Source of the DNA: Saprospiraceae bacterium
GTDB lineage: Bacteria; Bacteroidota; Bacteroidia; Chitinophagales; Saprospiraceae
Assembly: GCA_028285545.1 (NCBI GenBank)
Contig: JANQPA010000054.1
Coordinates: 1-64,000 of the forward strand
Length of the DNA stretch: 64,000 nucleotides
Direction: 5' to 3'
Positions 17,395-25,944 of this stretch are shown in pieces. Position 1 is the first letter of the stretch, and the number at the start of each line of letters is the position of its first letter. The notes under the pieces are model-generated. The model was given only the letters and a program-made list of their open reading frames with translations, did not search any database and was not told the DNA's origin. The position numbers and the translations under genes were made by a program.

Positions 17395-18258
17395 ATGGAG
17401 AAAATTGATTTAACAAGTGGGATATTAGAGTTGTATGTTTCTGGTGCATTGCCACCCGAACAAATGGAAGAGATATCCCAACAAATCAGTAAGTCTCCAG
17501 AACTTAAAGCCGAAGTAGAGCGAATTGAAGCTTCTTTTATTGCTTTTGCAGAAACAATGGCTCCAAAAATTTCTCAATCTAGGAAAGCCGCTCTTTTAAA
17601 TATCGGAAAGACGGCTTCTACTACCTCTCCCAAATCTTCTTTTGTGGAACCTACACCTGAAGCAAAAGTCATTCCCATCAGAAGTAAAAGATGGAGGTTA
17701 GTGGCTGTAGCTTCTGTTATTTTATTATTGCTTAGTATGGCTTTTAACTTTTTGCAGTATCAAGATTTACAGCAAAAAGACCTGGCTTTACAGCAAAAAG
17801 ATCAGGAACTGGCTATCTTAAAAAACCAAGATGAAATTTTATCCAATAACCTGAATAGCCTCCAAGCCAAATACAGACAAAACCAACAGTTTTTGGCGGA
17901 TATTCGTGATCCACAAACCGAAACGGTCATTTTGAATGGCAATGGAGTTAATTTTAGTGCCGATCAACAAGTAAGGGTTTACTGGAATGAAGATAGGCAA
18001 TTGGCTTATATCGATGCTTTAAATTTACCGCCGCCACCACAGGGAAAAACATATCAACTATGGCGTTTATCTTCTTTAAACCCCATCACCCCTCATGATG
18101 CCGGATTACTGGATGGCTTTATGGAAAATGAGGAAAAAATATTCAATAAAACCATTTCCGGAACCTCCGTTGCCTTTGCCATTACCCTTGAGCCTGAAGG
18201 AGGTAGTGAGAGCCCTACTCTTGAGCAATTGTATGTGTTAGGGCTTGTCGGAGGATAA
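17395..18258 (+). CDS. RskA-type anti-sigma factor
   Basis: A 287-residue single-pass membrane protein. The N-terminal about 60 residues (LYVSGALPPEQMEEI) form the sigma-binding domain typical of anti-sigma-K factors, a membrane helix lies at about 100-120, a coiled coil follows (about 120-165, repeated QQKD), and the C-terminal periplasmic domain has the RskA signature (PPPPQGKTYQLWRL, SVAFAITLEPEGGSESPT). It should hold the upstream sigma factor at the inner membrane. The ATG at 17395 is preferred over an in-frame TTG at 17389, which overlaps the sigma gene stop. Confidence 0.88.
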   Translation: MEKIDLTSGILELYVSGALPPEQMEEISQQISKSPELKAEVERIEASFIAFAETMAPKISQSRKAALLNIGKTASTTSPKSSFVEPTPEAKVIPIRSKRWRLVAVASVILLLLSMAFNFLQYQDLQQKDLALQQKDQELAILKNQDEILSNNLNSLQAKYRQNQQFLADIRDPQTETVILNGNGVNFSADQQVRVYWNEDRQLAYIDALNLPPPPQGKTYQLWRLSSLNPITPHDAGLLDGFMENEEKIFNKTISGTSVAFAITLEPEGGSESPTLEQLYVLGLVGG

Positions 18259-18388
18259 ATTATTTCGAATTAATGGGCTAGCATTATTTCCATATACAAC
18301 TCTTTATCAAAAAGTTACCTCGCCTTTAGATTCCCTTAGATCTATTTCTTTTAAATAAATTTCTAATAAACAGAACATAGGATTTATT

Positions 18389-18420
18389 TTAGTGTTATAA
18401 CATCAATGTATAAACACTAA
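18389..18420. promoter_or_regulatory. Inverted repeat upstream of the SnoaL-like gene
   Basis: TTAGTGTT and AACACTAA are separated by 16 bp, 32 bp before the start codon at 18453. The spacing suits an operator bound by a dimeric regulator, but no regulator can be assigned. Confidence 0.35.
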
Positions 18421-18452
18421 TTTTAATTCTTAACCTAAAAACGCATTCTCCT

Positions 18453-18809
18453 ATGACTTACAAAGAAAGAGCCCAAGACATTTACAATCAAGTTGGACAA
18501 GGAAAAGTTTTGGAAGCATTTGATCAGTATTATGCCGATAACGTAGTAATGACAGAACCAAGAGGTACACGTGAAGGGAAAACAGCCTGTCGTGAATATG
18601 AGGTTAATTTTCTCAACATGGTAGAGCAATTTAATGGCCTGGATGTTAAAAGCATCACTTCAGATGAAGACAACGGAGTAACCACTGTAGAAAGCAGTAT
18701 GGATGTTACTTTTAAGGATGGTAATCGGGCAGTATTTGAGCAGGTAGCCGTACAAAAATGGGAAGGTGATCACATCGTTCATGAACGCTTCTATTATAAT
18801 AATGCCTAA
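18453..18809 (+). CDS. SnoaL-like (NTF2-fold) protein
   Basis: A 118-residue soluble protein with the NTF2/SnoaL-like pattern: an N-terminal helix (AQDIYNQVGQGKVLEAFDQYYADNVV core FDQYYADNVV), then a beta-sheet with GTREGKTACREYE and the C-terminal strand WEGDHIVHERFYY. Members are small cone-shaped barrels acting as cyclases, isomerases or binding modules. No catalytic residues can be assigned. A weak hairpin at 18859-18911 may terminate the transcript. Confidence 0.75.
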   Translation: MTYKERAQDIYNQVGQGKVLEAFDQYYADNVVMTEPRGTREGKTACREYEVNFLNMVEQFNGLDVKSITSDEDNGVTTVESSMDVTFKDGNRAVFEQVAVQKWEGDHIVHERFYYNNA

Positions 18810-18858
18810 TGACATTTGATTAGAATTTCTTATCTTAGAAAGTAGCATTGTGTCCTGA

Positions 18859-18911
18859 ATAGAATGGAATTTTAGGGCTGGTCGACTGCCAACTATAATT
18901 TTCCATTCTAT
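18859..18911 (+). terminator. Candidate terminator hairpin
   Basis: Eleven-bp perfect arms ATAGAATGGAA / TTCCATTCTAT with partial extension inward lie between the SnoaL-like gene and the DUF2911 gene. A T-rich tail is weak, so termination is likely but not certain. Confidence 0.4.
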
Positions 18912-18941
18912 ACTCACTTAATAATCACCCAAATTTGTATT

Positions 18942-20075
18942 ATGAAAAAATTTATACTCACTTCATTAGTGCTATTCTTTCTAGGAGTTTTTGCAACAGC
19001 ACAAATTACTTTGCCTCCCAATGGTGGTAACCAGAAAAGTATTGTCAAACAATACATTGGTAGTTTAGTTTCGGTTTCGGTTGAATACAATAGCCCGGAT
19101 GTGACTTCTCCGCAAGGACAAGATCGAACAGGGAAAATTTGGGGACAACTCGTTCCTTATGGTTTAAATGATCTTGGATTTGGGCTACGCCAGCCTGCTC
19201 CCTGGAGAGCCGGAGCCAATGAGAATACAATAATAAGTTTTTCGCATGATGTGAAAGTAAATGGAAAGCCTATAGAAGCAGGTACATATGGTTTCCATAT
19301 CATTGTTGAAGAAGAAGGCCCCTGGACTCTTATATTTACTAATAATAGCACAGCCTGGGGAAGTTACTTTTATGAAGAAAAGGATGATGCTTTGAGAGTA
19401 GAAGCTACTCCTGAAGAGACGGAGTTTACAGAATGGTTAACTTATGAGTTTATTGATCGCCAGCCTGAGTCAACTACCCTGGCCATGAAATGGGAAAAAA
19501 TAGCCCTCCCCTTCAAAATTGAAGTGGAAAATATGAAGGAAGTATATGTTGACAATATGAGAAAAGAATTGCAAAACAGTAAGGGGTTTACTCACCAGGC
19601 CTGGATTGCAGCTGCAAATTATTGTGCCAGGAACAAGTATAACCTGGAAGAAGCCTTATCCTGGGCTAATACTGCTATCAGTGGCTCTTTTGTCAGCATC
19701 AAAAATTATAATACTTTATCTGCCAAAGCTAATGTTCTTTCAGCTATGGGTAAAACGGATGAAGCCACTGCCGTGATGGATGAAGCCATCCGTGAACCTA
19801 CTGCAACGTCTTTCGGGATATTTCAGCATACCCAACGATTAATAAATGCCGGTGCTAACGAAAAAGCTTTAGAAGTTGCTAGTTACAATCATGAACGGTT
19901 CAAGGGAGCCTGGCCTACCGAAACAGGGCTTATGCTGTCTTATTCTGCCAATGGAGAATTGAAAAAAGCTCTTAAACATGGGGAGTTGGCCCTTGAAAAT
20001 GCTCCAAATCCACCCAATAAGAATAGAATTCAATCAATGGTTGATAAGCTTAAAAAAGGAGAAAAAATTAATTAA
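18942..20075 (+). CDS. DUF2911 secreted protein with TPR-like tail
   Basis: A 377-residue protein with a signal peptide (about 1-20). The DUF2911 domain spans about 22-195: YIGSLVSVSVEYNSPDV, GKIWGQLVPYG, PWRAGANENTIISFSHDV, and the GTYGFHI and WTLIFTNNSTAWGSY blocks. Residues 210-375 are helical repeats resembling TPRs (EALSWANTAI, DEATAVMDEAI, KALKHGELALENAPN). DUF2911 proteins are common secreted proteins of Bacteroidota of unknown function. A 27-bp terminator hairpin follows. Confidence 0.9.
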   Translation: MKKFILTSLVLFFLGVFATAQITLPPNGGNQKSIVKQYIGSLVSVSVEYNSPDVTSPQGQDRTGKIWGQLVPYGLNDLGFGLRQPAPWRAGANENTIISFSHDVKVNGKPIEAGTYGFHIIVEEEGPWTLIFTNNSTAWGSYFYEEKDDALRVEATPEETEFTEWLTYEFIDRQPESTTLAMKWEKIALPFKIEVENMKEVYVDNMRKELQNSKGFTHQAWIAAANYCARNKYNLEEALSWANTAISGSFVSIKNYNTLSAKANVLSAMGKTDEATAVMDEAIREPTATSFGIFQHTQRLINAGANEKALEVASYNHERFKGAWPTETGLMLSYSANGELKKALKHGELALENAPNPPNKNRIQSMVDKLKKGEKIN

Positions 20076-20080
20076 CAATG

Positions 20081-20137
20081 GATTATTGCATATTAAAGAA
20101 TTTCGTTTCCAACGAAATTCTTTAATATGCAATAATC
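20081..20137. terminator. 27-bp perfect bidirectional terminator
   Basis: Arms 20081-20107 and 20111-20137 pair perfectly around the 3-nt loop TCC. It separates the convergent DUF2911 and Rieske oxygenase genes. The stem is long and mainly A/T with a short GC core. Confidence 0.85.
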
Positions 20138-20139
20138 TC

Positions 20140-21288
20140 TTAATCATCAATCTTCGAATGCCCCAAAGCTTTCAATAGTTCCTTATCCAGGCTCAACAAA
20201 ATATCTTCTCGTCCAGAATAATATCCCCTGGTAAACCTTTTTGATTTAGTCCCTACCTGCATTTGTTCACATACTTGCCAGTCTTGTCGATTGGTTAGAT
20301 CCCAAAAGTCGACAGCCGACTGAATTCTAGCCTGGGCATTTTTATCCTCAATTACATCCGGATGAAAAAGCCAATAGCAATCATTGATTATTTTTCCCGG
20401 GCCTTTCGGAATGATATGATGGAATAAAACAAAATCGGGGTGTGGAGTCAGCAACATGTTTGGAAATACAGAATAATAATAAACCCTTTGCAAGTCGTCC
20501 CCTGATACCTTACATACCGGAGGTCCGGCAGCTTCTCCATCCATGGTCATACTTCCTCGTTTTTTACTTATTTCCATGAAGCCTCCGATAACAGCCCCTT
20601 TACTAAAATCATGCTGAGCAGATTGAAAAGGAGTCAGCTCTGAAAGTAAAGGATGAACTCCAGGGCAGTGATAACATTCTTGATAATTATGTAGAATAAG
20701 TTTCCAGTTGCAGTTTAATTCATATTTAATATGATGAGCTATTCTCAAATCCGCCATATTCCAATCTGAAAATTTCCCCATTAAGGCTTCCATCTGATCT
20801 TCGAAAGGAACCGGATCTTCAGCCAGAGAGATAAATAAAAATCCTTCCCAATTGGTCACATGAGCTTTAAATAAGGAGCATTCCGATTTAAGAAATCCAT
20901 TTCCTTCTTTCATTAAAGGTGCCGAGATTAAATTTCCATCCAATTGATAAGTCCAGGCATGGTATGGACACTGTATGGTTTTAGATTCAAAATGTCCTTT
21001 TTCTTCAGTGCACAATTGGGTACCTCGATGCCGACATACATTAAAATGAGCTTTAATCTCATTGGATTTATCCCTTACCAGAATAATGCTCTCATCTTCA
21101 ACTTGAATCAATTTGAAGTCTCCTACAGCAGGAATTTCTTCAGCTCTACAGGCGTATATCCAAAATTTATAAAATATTTTTTCTATTTCTTCCTGATATA
21201 TTTTCTCGTCATGATAATATTTGCCGGGTAGGGTTCTCTGACCATCGATGATGGGATAATCTATTCCCCGTTTTTGAAATTTTTTCAT
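20140..21288 (-). CDS. Rieske non-heme iron oxygenase, large subunit
   Basis: A 382-residue aromatic-ring-hydroxylating dioxygenase alpha-subunit-like protein. The Rieske [2Fe-2S] ligands are C85/H87 (CRHRGTQLC) and C107/H110 (CPYHAW). The catalytic domain has the mononuclear iron histidines H207 and H212 in NYQECYHCPGVHP, with the expected acidic ligand in a later segment near DFWDLTNRQDW. It resembles choline/carnitine monooxygenase-type oxygenases more than dihydroxylating ones. No reductase or ferredoxin gene is adjacent, so the electron donor is encoded elsewhere. Confidence 0.9.
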   Translation of the reverse strand: MKKFQKRGIDYPIIDGQRTLPGKYYHDEKIYQEEIEKIFYKFWIYACRAEEIPAVGDFKLIQVEDESIILVRDKSNEIKAHFNVCRHRGTQLCTEEKGHFESKTIQCPYHAWTYQLDGNLISAPLMKEGNGFLKSECSLFKAHVTNWEGFLFISLAEDPVPFEDQMEALMGKFSDWNMADLRIAHHIKYELNCNWKLILHNYQECYHCPGVHPLLSELTPFQSAQHDFSKGAVIGGFMEISKKRGSMTMDGEAAGPPVCKVSGDDLQRVYYYSVFPNMLLTPHPDFVLFHHIIPKGPGKIINDCYWLFHPDVIEDKNAQARIQSAVDFWDLTNRQDWQVCEQMQVGTKSKRFTRGYYSGREDILLSLDKELLKALGHSKIDD

Positions 21289-21344
21289 TTCCGAAAGTTT
21301 TGTCTACTCAGTAATTAAGACCTAATTTTAAAGGTTCCTCCCTG

Positions 21345-21887
21345 TTAATTTACATATCTTTCCTTAATAATATTAAAATGCCTTAATTCATGTCCTGCAA
21401 TGTGGTAAGCTAAGCCTCTTACTGTTCTCTTGTTAACGATACTTCCATCCAGATCTATTCCAAAACCACCTCTCATAAAACAGTCATCGGGTAAATTTTC
21501 AAATAAGGCAATGGTCGACCTCCGAACCCATTCATATTCATAAAAGATGCTATCTAAGCTCCTTTCATTAGCTTTCGAATATTTGGCATAATTATCCTGA
21601 TCAAAACCATGCAAGGGTGTCTGATCATTTCGGGCAAACCTGAGAGCCCTGTAGGCAAAAATTCGCTCATCATCAATTAAATGCACCAATATTTCTTTAA
21701 TGGTCCATTTATCTTTTTCGTATCTGTATAATAAGGTATCTTCTGGAAGATTGTACACATAGTCTTTTATAGTCAGAAAGTTAGTCCATAGATGTTCCAG
21801 TATTTTCCCATCATCAACTAACAAATCCAGGTAGATTTTTGAATATTTAGGATACTCACCAGGGATTGGCTTATTGATCTTTTTCAT
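21345..21887 (-). CDS. DinB superfamily protein
   Basis: A 180-residue four-helix-bundle protein of the DinB/YfiT type. Candidate metal ligands are the histidines in TIKEILVHLIDDERIFAYR and AYHIAGHELRHFNIIKERY. DinB-like proteins use divalent metal and often act as thiol-S-transferases or hydrolases. It lies 14 bp downstream of the HxlR regulator and is probably in the same operon with the other DinB-like gene. Confidence 0.85.
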   Translation of the reverse strand: MKKINKPIPGEYPKYSKIYLDLLVDDGKILEHLWTNFLTIKDYVYNLPEDTLLYRYEKDKWTIKEILVHLIDDERIFAYRALRFARNDQTPLHGFDQDNYAKYSKANERSLDSIFYEYEWVRRSTIALFENLPDDCFMRGGFGIDLDGSIVNKRTVRGLAYHIAGHELRHFNIIKERYVN

Positions 21888-21900
21888 ATGGCTTTGGAGT

Positions 21901-22227
21901 TTATTTAAAATTTTTAGCCCAGGTCTTTGCCCAGGCTCCTAAAGGTTCTATTAGCTCATACAGCTCCTTTCCTTGATCAGTCAAAGTATATCCTTCAATG
22001 GTACGCTCTATTAAAAATGCACCTTTTAATTCTTTAAGCCTCTTATTCAAGGTAGTAGGAGAAATGGATTCACAATATTCCTGAAGCTTTCGAAAAGTAC
22101 TAGGGCCAGAATATAAATGCCATATGATCCCCATCGACCAGTTTCTTCCAAGCAGATCTAATAAGGCCATAATGGGAACGCCAGATTTAGAACCTCTTAC
22201 AGGTTTCCCAGGTGTTGGTGATTTCAT
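21901..22227 (-). CDS. HxlR family transcriptional regulator
   Basis: A 108-residue winged-helix regulator: LLGRNWSMGIIWHL (helix 1), PSTFRKLQEYCESISPTTLNKRLKEL (recognition helix, core SPTTLNKRL), and GYTLTDQGKELYELIEPLGAWA. The start at 22227 (MKSPTPGK) gives the usual family length. An upstream in-frame ATG at 22287 would place two palindromic operator sites inside the coding region, so it is disfavoured. HxlR proteins are dimeric and often respond to electrophiles or quinones. Autoregulation is likely from the operator positions. Confidence 0.9.
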   Translation of the reverse strand: MKSPTPGKPVRGSKSGVPIMALLDLLGRNWSMGIIWHLYSGPSTFRKLQEYCESISPTTLNKRLKELKGAFLIERTIEGYTLTDQGKELYELIEPLGAWAKTWAKNFK

Positions 22228-22228
22228 C

Positions 22229-22268
22229 TTTGCTACATTTATTGTAGCAAAGCTACACAAAATGTAGC
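22229..22268. promoter_or_regulatory. Tandem palindromic operators for HxlR
   Basis: Two inverted repeats lie just upstream of the regulator start: TTTGCTACA-TTTAT-TGTAGCAAA (22229-22251, perfect) and GCTACA-CAAAA-TGTAGC (22252-22268, perfect). Their centres are 20 bp apart, two helical turns, so two dimers could bind the same face of the DNA. Both share the half-site GCTACA. Confidence 0.75.
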
Positions 22269-22303
22269 ACTTGTCAAAATTAAACAATTGACTTTTTTAA
22301 TGG

Positions 22304-22852
22304 TCAATTTGAATAATCTTTCTCTAAAATATTAAGGTGATGCTGGGTGTGGTAAATCGTAAACATGAGCATTTCGCGGATGGTAAGCTTACCAAGAAGA
22401 GGATGCGGCAGAACATAGATGCCCATTTTATCTTCATTCCAGCGATTGATTACCTTAGATAATTTCTCTACTTCCTTTTGCAATTGAGTTTTTAATGCTT
22501 TTTTGGAATGACCATTTCCTTTTGGAATATAGGGGCCGGTAGCACTCCCTCCTTCTGCTAGTTTTTTCCTATATTTTTCTACTAATTCTTCATAAGTTCT
22601 TTCTTTTCTTTCATTCTTTTTGCCAAATCTGGAATCGAGTACTAAAAGGGGTAACCGCAAAGCTAAGTTCAGTGGCCTGGTACTTTTTAATAAATGATCT
22701 AAATGCCCTGCTGCTGTCCATTTATCTTTTATCTTTTGGAGATTTAAATCCGCTTCGTCCTGTTGATCAAGCCAAGAAAGTAATTGATCATATTTTAATT
22801 TCAATCCCTCAATAATTTCTTGTTTTGAATGAATTGACGACCTATTTTCCAT
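22304..22852 (-). CDS. DinB-like protein
   Basis: A 182-residue protein with the DinB/DUF1569-type layout: KWTAAGHLDHLLKSTRPLN near residue 50 and a C-terminal LTIREMLMFTIYHTQHHLNIL helix with the HTQHH metal-binding cluster. It is distinct in sequence from the DinB gene at 21345. It ends 36 bp before the HxlR operators, so it forms the upstream member of the group; a shared transcript or a separate promoter are both possible. Confidence 0.8.
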   Translation of the reverse strand: MENRSSIHSKQEIIEGLKLKYDQLLSWLDQQDEADLNLQKIKDKWTAAGHLDHLLKSTRPLNLALRLPLLVLDSRFGKKNERKERTYEELVEKYRKKLAEGGSATGPYIPKGNGHSKKALKTQLQKEVEKLSKVINRWNEDKMGIYVLPHPLLGKLTIREMLMFTIYHTQHHLNILEKDYSN

Positions 22853-22970
22853 AATCGAATTATTTTGACATTAATCATAATTATAACTGAAGGTAATTAA
22901 TATACCCTAGTTATTTATAATGGAAAATAAGTAATGGATTTTATTTTTTGGAGAATTAAATGTGATTGCT

Positions 22971-23025
22971 TATCAAAGCTTTTTTCTCACGCAAATTTCC
23001 CTGATTTTGCAAATACGGCAAATTA
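22971..23025 (+). repeat. Dispersed CACGCAGATTT-type repeat, copy A
   Basis: The sequence ends with a GCTTTTTTCTCACGCAAATTTCCC block followed by two partial CGCAAAT-like half units (given here by the core TTTTTTCTCACGCAAATTT). It matches copies at 28611-28664, 49271-49313 and 55984-56069. It lies in the gap upstream of the DinB-like gene start and downstream of the DUF6090 gene. Confidence 0.55.
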
Positions 23026-23107
23026 AGTTATCAAAACATTATACAATCGTAGGATCATAATATAAATTAATCTGCACATTTACCCATTTTCACATTTGCA
23101 AATCAAT

Positions 23108-23797
23108 CTAATCAAGTTCTTCTTCAATACTTTTTTTCACATTTTGGATCGCTTGCTTTACCGTTTCATATCGACTTAACTTAAACCTGCGGTTAATTTC
23201 CAATCGCCACAAATAACTTAAGAGTTCTTTTTTGGTTTGTTCCGTTAAGTTCATCGGAAGGTCAAAACGAAGGAAATTGCCTCTCTGATCAAAGATCATA
23301 TGAGCATGCAACCTGTCATTAATAAGTGAGAAGTAATTTGGAAAAGTTTTCATTTCATCAATTCCATCCTCTACCTTTTCAATTAGGTTATAATAATAAT
23401 CGTACAGGGCAATTATTTTAAAGCGCAATGAATCATTTTTAATGGTTTTCATGCCACTAGCCTTGAGGGATTCATATCCCGACCGATTAATGATGGGGGT
23501 ATAATCTCGAAACAAGGCAATATAAAAAAGCTGGATAGAATCCTGGGTAACGGTCTTATTGTTTATTAAATCCCTGAATACTGCATTGGCTCTTAAGCTT
23601 AGTTGATGGCCTCCCATATTCCCATCAAAATCCTGGATATCGATGCTAATCCCGTTATTTATTTCCCGCAATATTTTTTCTTCAGAAAGACGGCTGTTTC
23701 TGTTGTCGTTCCAGTTGCTTAAAGCAAAGGCGGAGATCACAGCAATAAAAATGGATAGAAACTCAAAGGCGTATTTTTTCCAGGAAGTTTTTTTCAT
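23108..23797 (-). CDS. DUF6090 family membrane protein
   Basis: A 229-residue protein with one N-terminal membrane helix (about 10-30, FEFLSIFIAVISAFALSNWND) and a helical extracytoplasmic or cytoplasmic domain. The motif ALSNWNDNRN after the helix and the repeated pattern SGYESLKASG place it in DUF6090, a common Bacteroidota family of unknown function. A second member lies at 54593. It starts 3 bp after the end of the esterase/TPR gene upstream and is probably co-transcribed with it. Confidence 0.85.
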   Translation of the reverse strand: MKKTSWKKYAFEFLSIFIAVISAFALSNWNDNRNSRLSEEKILREINNGISIDIQDFDGNMGGHQLSLRANAVFRDLINNKTVTQDSIQLFYIALFRDYTPIINRSGYESLKASGMKTIKNDSLRFKIIALYDYYYNLIEKVEDGIDEMKTFPNYFSLINDRLHAHMIFDQRGNFLRFDLPMNLTEQTKKELLSYLWRLEINRRFKLSRYETVKQAIQNVKKSIEEELD

Positions 23798-23800
23798 TTT

Positions 23801-25096
23801 TCAGTTTTTCTTAGCATTGAACTCCTCCATCTTTTTCTTATGACTCTCCTCACCACTTAATTCATATGCTTTGGCCATATATTTGGCGGCATTAGCGAAA
23901 TCATTCTGAGCTGCGTAATATTCTGCTAAAGAATAATGAGCGTTTGCACTTTGAGGATTGTATTCGATATTTAATTGGAAAACAGCTTTGGATTTTTGTT
24001 CTACTCCCATGGCCAGATACATATTGCCAAGCATATCAAATAAGTCTTCCTCATAGGGTGGGACAAAATAACCAAAATTATCTTTCAGTTTTTCTTCTCT
24101 GTGCCTAATAATTTCGAGTAATTCCTCAAGAGGAGTCTCAGGATTATTGAATTTTAAGACATCCTCCATCTGGTACCACTCAAATAAGTGGATTAGGCCA
24201 TCTAAAATAGAAGGTAGAGGAATGGTCCCATGAATATCATGCTCATAAAATTTCCATTGAATGCCGAGGCCATTTTGCTTATACCTCTTAGCAATTTCTG
24301 AAAATTCAATATTGGAACGAGCAGATAAGGTATAATCAGAGGTGTCTTGCATCACATTTTTTATCGTAATGGCCTTATCTTGCATATGGAGTGGTCCTCC
24401 TAAGGAAAGAAATAAGGACTTGCCTGCAAAAGATTTACTGGCGAATACTTTTTTTGATTCCTGAAGTAACTTCTGATCATCCCAATATAAGCTAGGATCA
24501 ATAGCCAGGTAATTATCAAATAAATCAGCATGATGAACTAAAGTATTGATAGCAAACAAACCACCATAGGAGTGGCCAATTAAAGTTCTATAATCCGTTA
24601 CTAGATATTTTTTTTCTACAAATGGAATTAGTTCCTCTTGAATGTATTTGAGAAAATTATCGGCCTCGCCATTCTCCTCAGTAAATTCAAAGCCATACTT
24701 CATCGTTATTTTGGAGGTCGTTAAATCTCTTGTTCGGTGTTTACTATTATCAATCCCTATGATGATCATTTCTGGCATAAAGCCTCCCCAATAATAAGAA
24801 TGGACAGTTGAAACGGCATCAAATAGCATCTCTCCATCTAATACATAGAGGACCGGATATTTTCTTTTGCCATCAGGATCATAACTTTCGGGGAATTGAA
24901 CATAAATGTTTCGTGACTCATCTAAAATATCTGAGTAAAGACTATCTGTAATTCCAATTTCAATCAGGAATTTTGACTGTGCATTTCCTTCTTGGCCTAT
25001 TCCCATCAGGACCATCATCAATAAGGCGACTATTCTATTTACCATACGAATCTGAGTTCTTTTAGCTTGATTTTTATTGGAAAAAAACAATCTCAT
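23801..25096 (-). CDS. Esterase (IroE/EstD-like) with TPR tail
   Basis: The 431-residue protein has an N-terminal hydrophobic segment, probably a signal (about 15-35), then an esterase-D-like alpha/beta hydrolase fold (PF00756 type): YPVLYVLDGEMLFD, nucleophile elbow GHSYGGLFA, the acid/His region ending YEHDIHGTIPLPSI. Residues 330-425 are TPR-like (AHYSLAEYYAAQNDFANAAKYMAKAYELSG core YSLAEYYAAQNDFA). It probably hydrolyses esters of siderophores or acylated substrates in the periplasm. The frame starts MRLFFSNKNQ; a later Met (MVNRIVALLMM) is equally plausible as start. Confidence 0.85.
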   Translation of the reverse strand: MRLFFSNKNQAKRTQIRMVNRIVALLMMVLMGIGQEGNAQSKFLIEIGITDSLYSDILDESRNIYVQFPESYDPDGKRKYPVLYVLDGEMLFDAVSTVHSYYWGGFMPEMIIIGIDNSKHRTRDLTTSKITMKYGFEFTEENGEADNFLKYIQEELIPFVEKKYLVTDYRTLIGHSYGGLFAINTLVHHADLFDNYLAIDPSLYWDDQKLLQESKKVFASKSFAGKSLFLSLGGPLHMQDKAITIKNVMQDTSDYTLSARSNIEFSEIAKRYKQNGLGIQWKFYEHDIHGTIPLPSILDGLIHLFEWYQMEDVLKFNNPETPLEELLEIIRHREEKLKDNFGYFVPPYEEDLFDMLGNMYLAMGVEQKSKAVFQLNIEYNPQSANAHYSLAEYYAAQNDFANAAKYMAKAYELSGEESHKKKMEEFNAKKN

Positions 25097-25217
25097 AAGG
25101 ATGATGCTTATTTTCTACTAATAGTTGTTTGCAATTGTCATTTAAGATGGATCAGGTTTGATCCATTGCTGTGGAGATCTTTTTTCATCAGGAGTTTGAA
25201 CATTGTTACTTTTGAAA

Positions 25218-25943
25218 TCACTTAGCCGAATACCTCACTCGTCTTTTTATTTCCTTTACTTCTTCAGGAGTTAGTTCTCTCCATTTTCCCAATTCCAGAC
25301 GGCTGAGTTTTATGTTCATTATGCGAACACGTTTCAGTTTTTTAACCTCGTAACCCAGATGTTCACACATACGCCTGATTTGTCGGTTGAGCCCTTGGGT
25401 AAGCACAATTTTAAAGACATTGGTATTGATTTTTTCGACCTCACATTTCTTAGTTACCGTATCCAGGATCGGCACTCCACTGCTCATTTTTTGAATAAAA
25501 CTAGTAGTAACGGCCTTATCTACACTGACGATATATTCTTTTTCATGGTTATTATTAGCCCGTAAGATCTTATTAACCACATCCCCATCATTGGTTAAAA
25601 GAATCAATCCTTCAGAAGCCACATCCAGGCGTCCGATGGGAAATATTCTTTGTGGATAATTGATATAGGAAATGATATTGTCCTTTGCTTTTTGATCTGT
25701 TGTGCAAATGATTCCTTTTGGCTTATTAAAAGCCAGATATACCGTTTTATCCTTTTTCTTTAAAGGCTTACCGTCTAATAGTACCTTATCCCCTTCTTCT
25801 ACCCTATTTCCTGGCCGAGCCACCACTCCATTTATGGTAACTCTGCCATCTTTAATGATTTCATCAGCTTTACGTCTTGAACAAAGCCCTGTATCACTGA
25901 TGAATTTATTAAGGCTGGTTGAAAATTTATTGTTATCTGACAT
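25218..25943 (-). CDS. rluF: 23S rRNA pseudouridine synthase RluF-like
   Basis: A 241-residue RsuA/RluF-family enzyme. It has an N-terminal S4 RNA-binding domain (residues 10-60: FISDTGLCSRRKADEIIKDG) and the catalytic domain with FPIGRLDVASEGLILLTNDGD, whose aspartate in GRLD is the nucleophile. LNRQIRRMCEHLGYEV is the conserved C-terminal signature. It converts uridine to pseudouridine in 23S rRNA. It starts 1 bp before the end of the agmatinase gene, so both are in one operon. Confidence 0.9.
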   Translation of the reverse strand: MSDNNKFSTSLNKFISDTGLCSRRKADEIIKDGRVTINGVVARPGNRVEEGDKVLLDGKPLKKKDKTVYLAFNKPKGIICTTDQKAKDNIISYINYPQRIFPIGRLDVASEGLILLTNDGDVVNKILRANNNHEKEYIVSVDKAVTTSFIQKMSSGVPILDTVTKKCEVEKINTNVFKIVLTQGLNRQIRRMCEHLGYEVKKLKRVRIMNIKLSRLELGKWRELTPEEVKEIKRRVRYSAK

Positions 25944-25944
25944 C

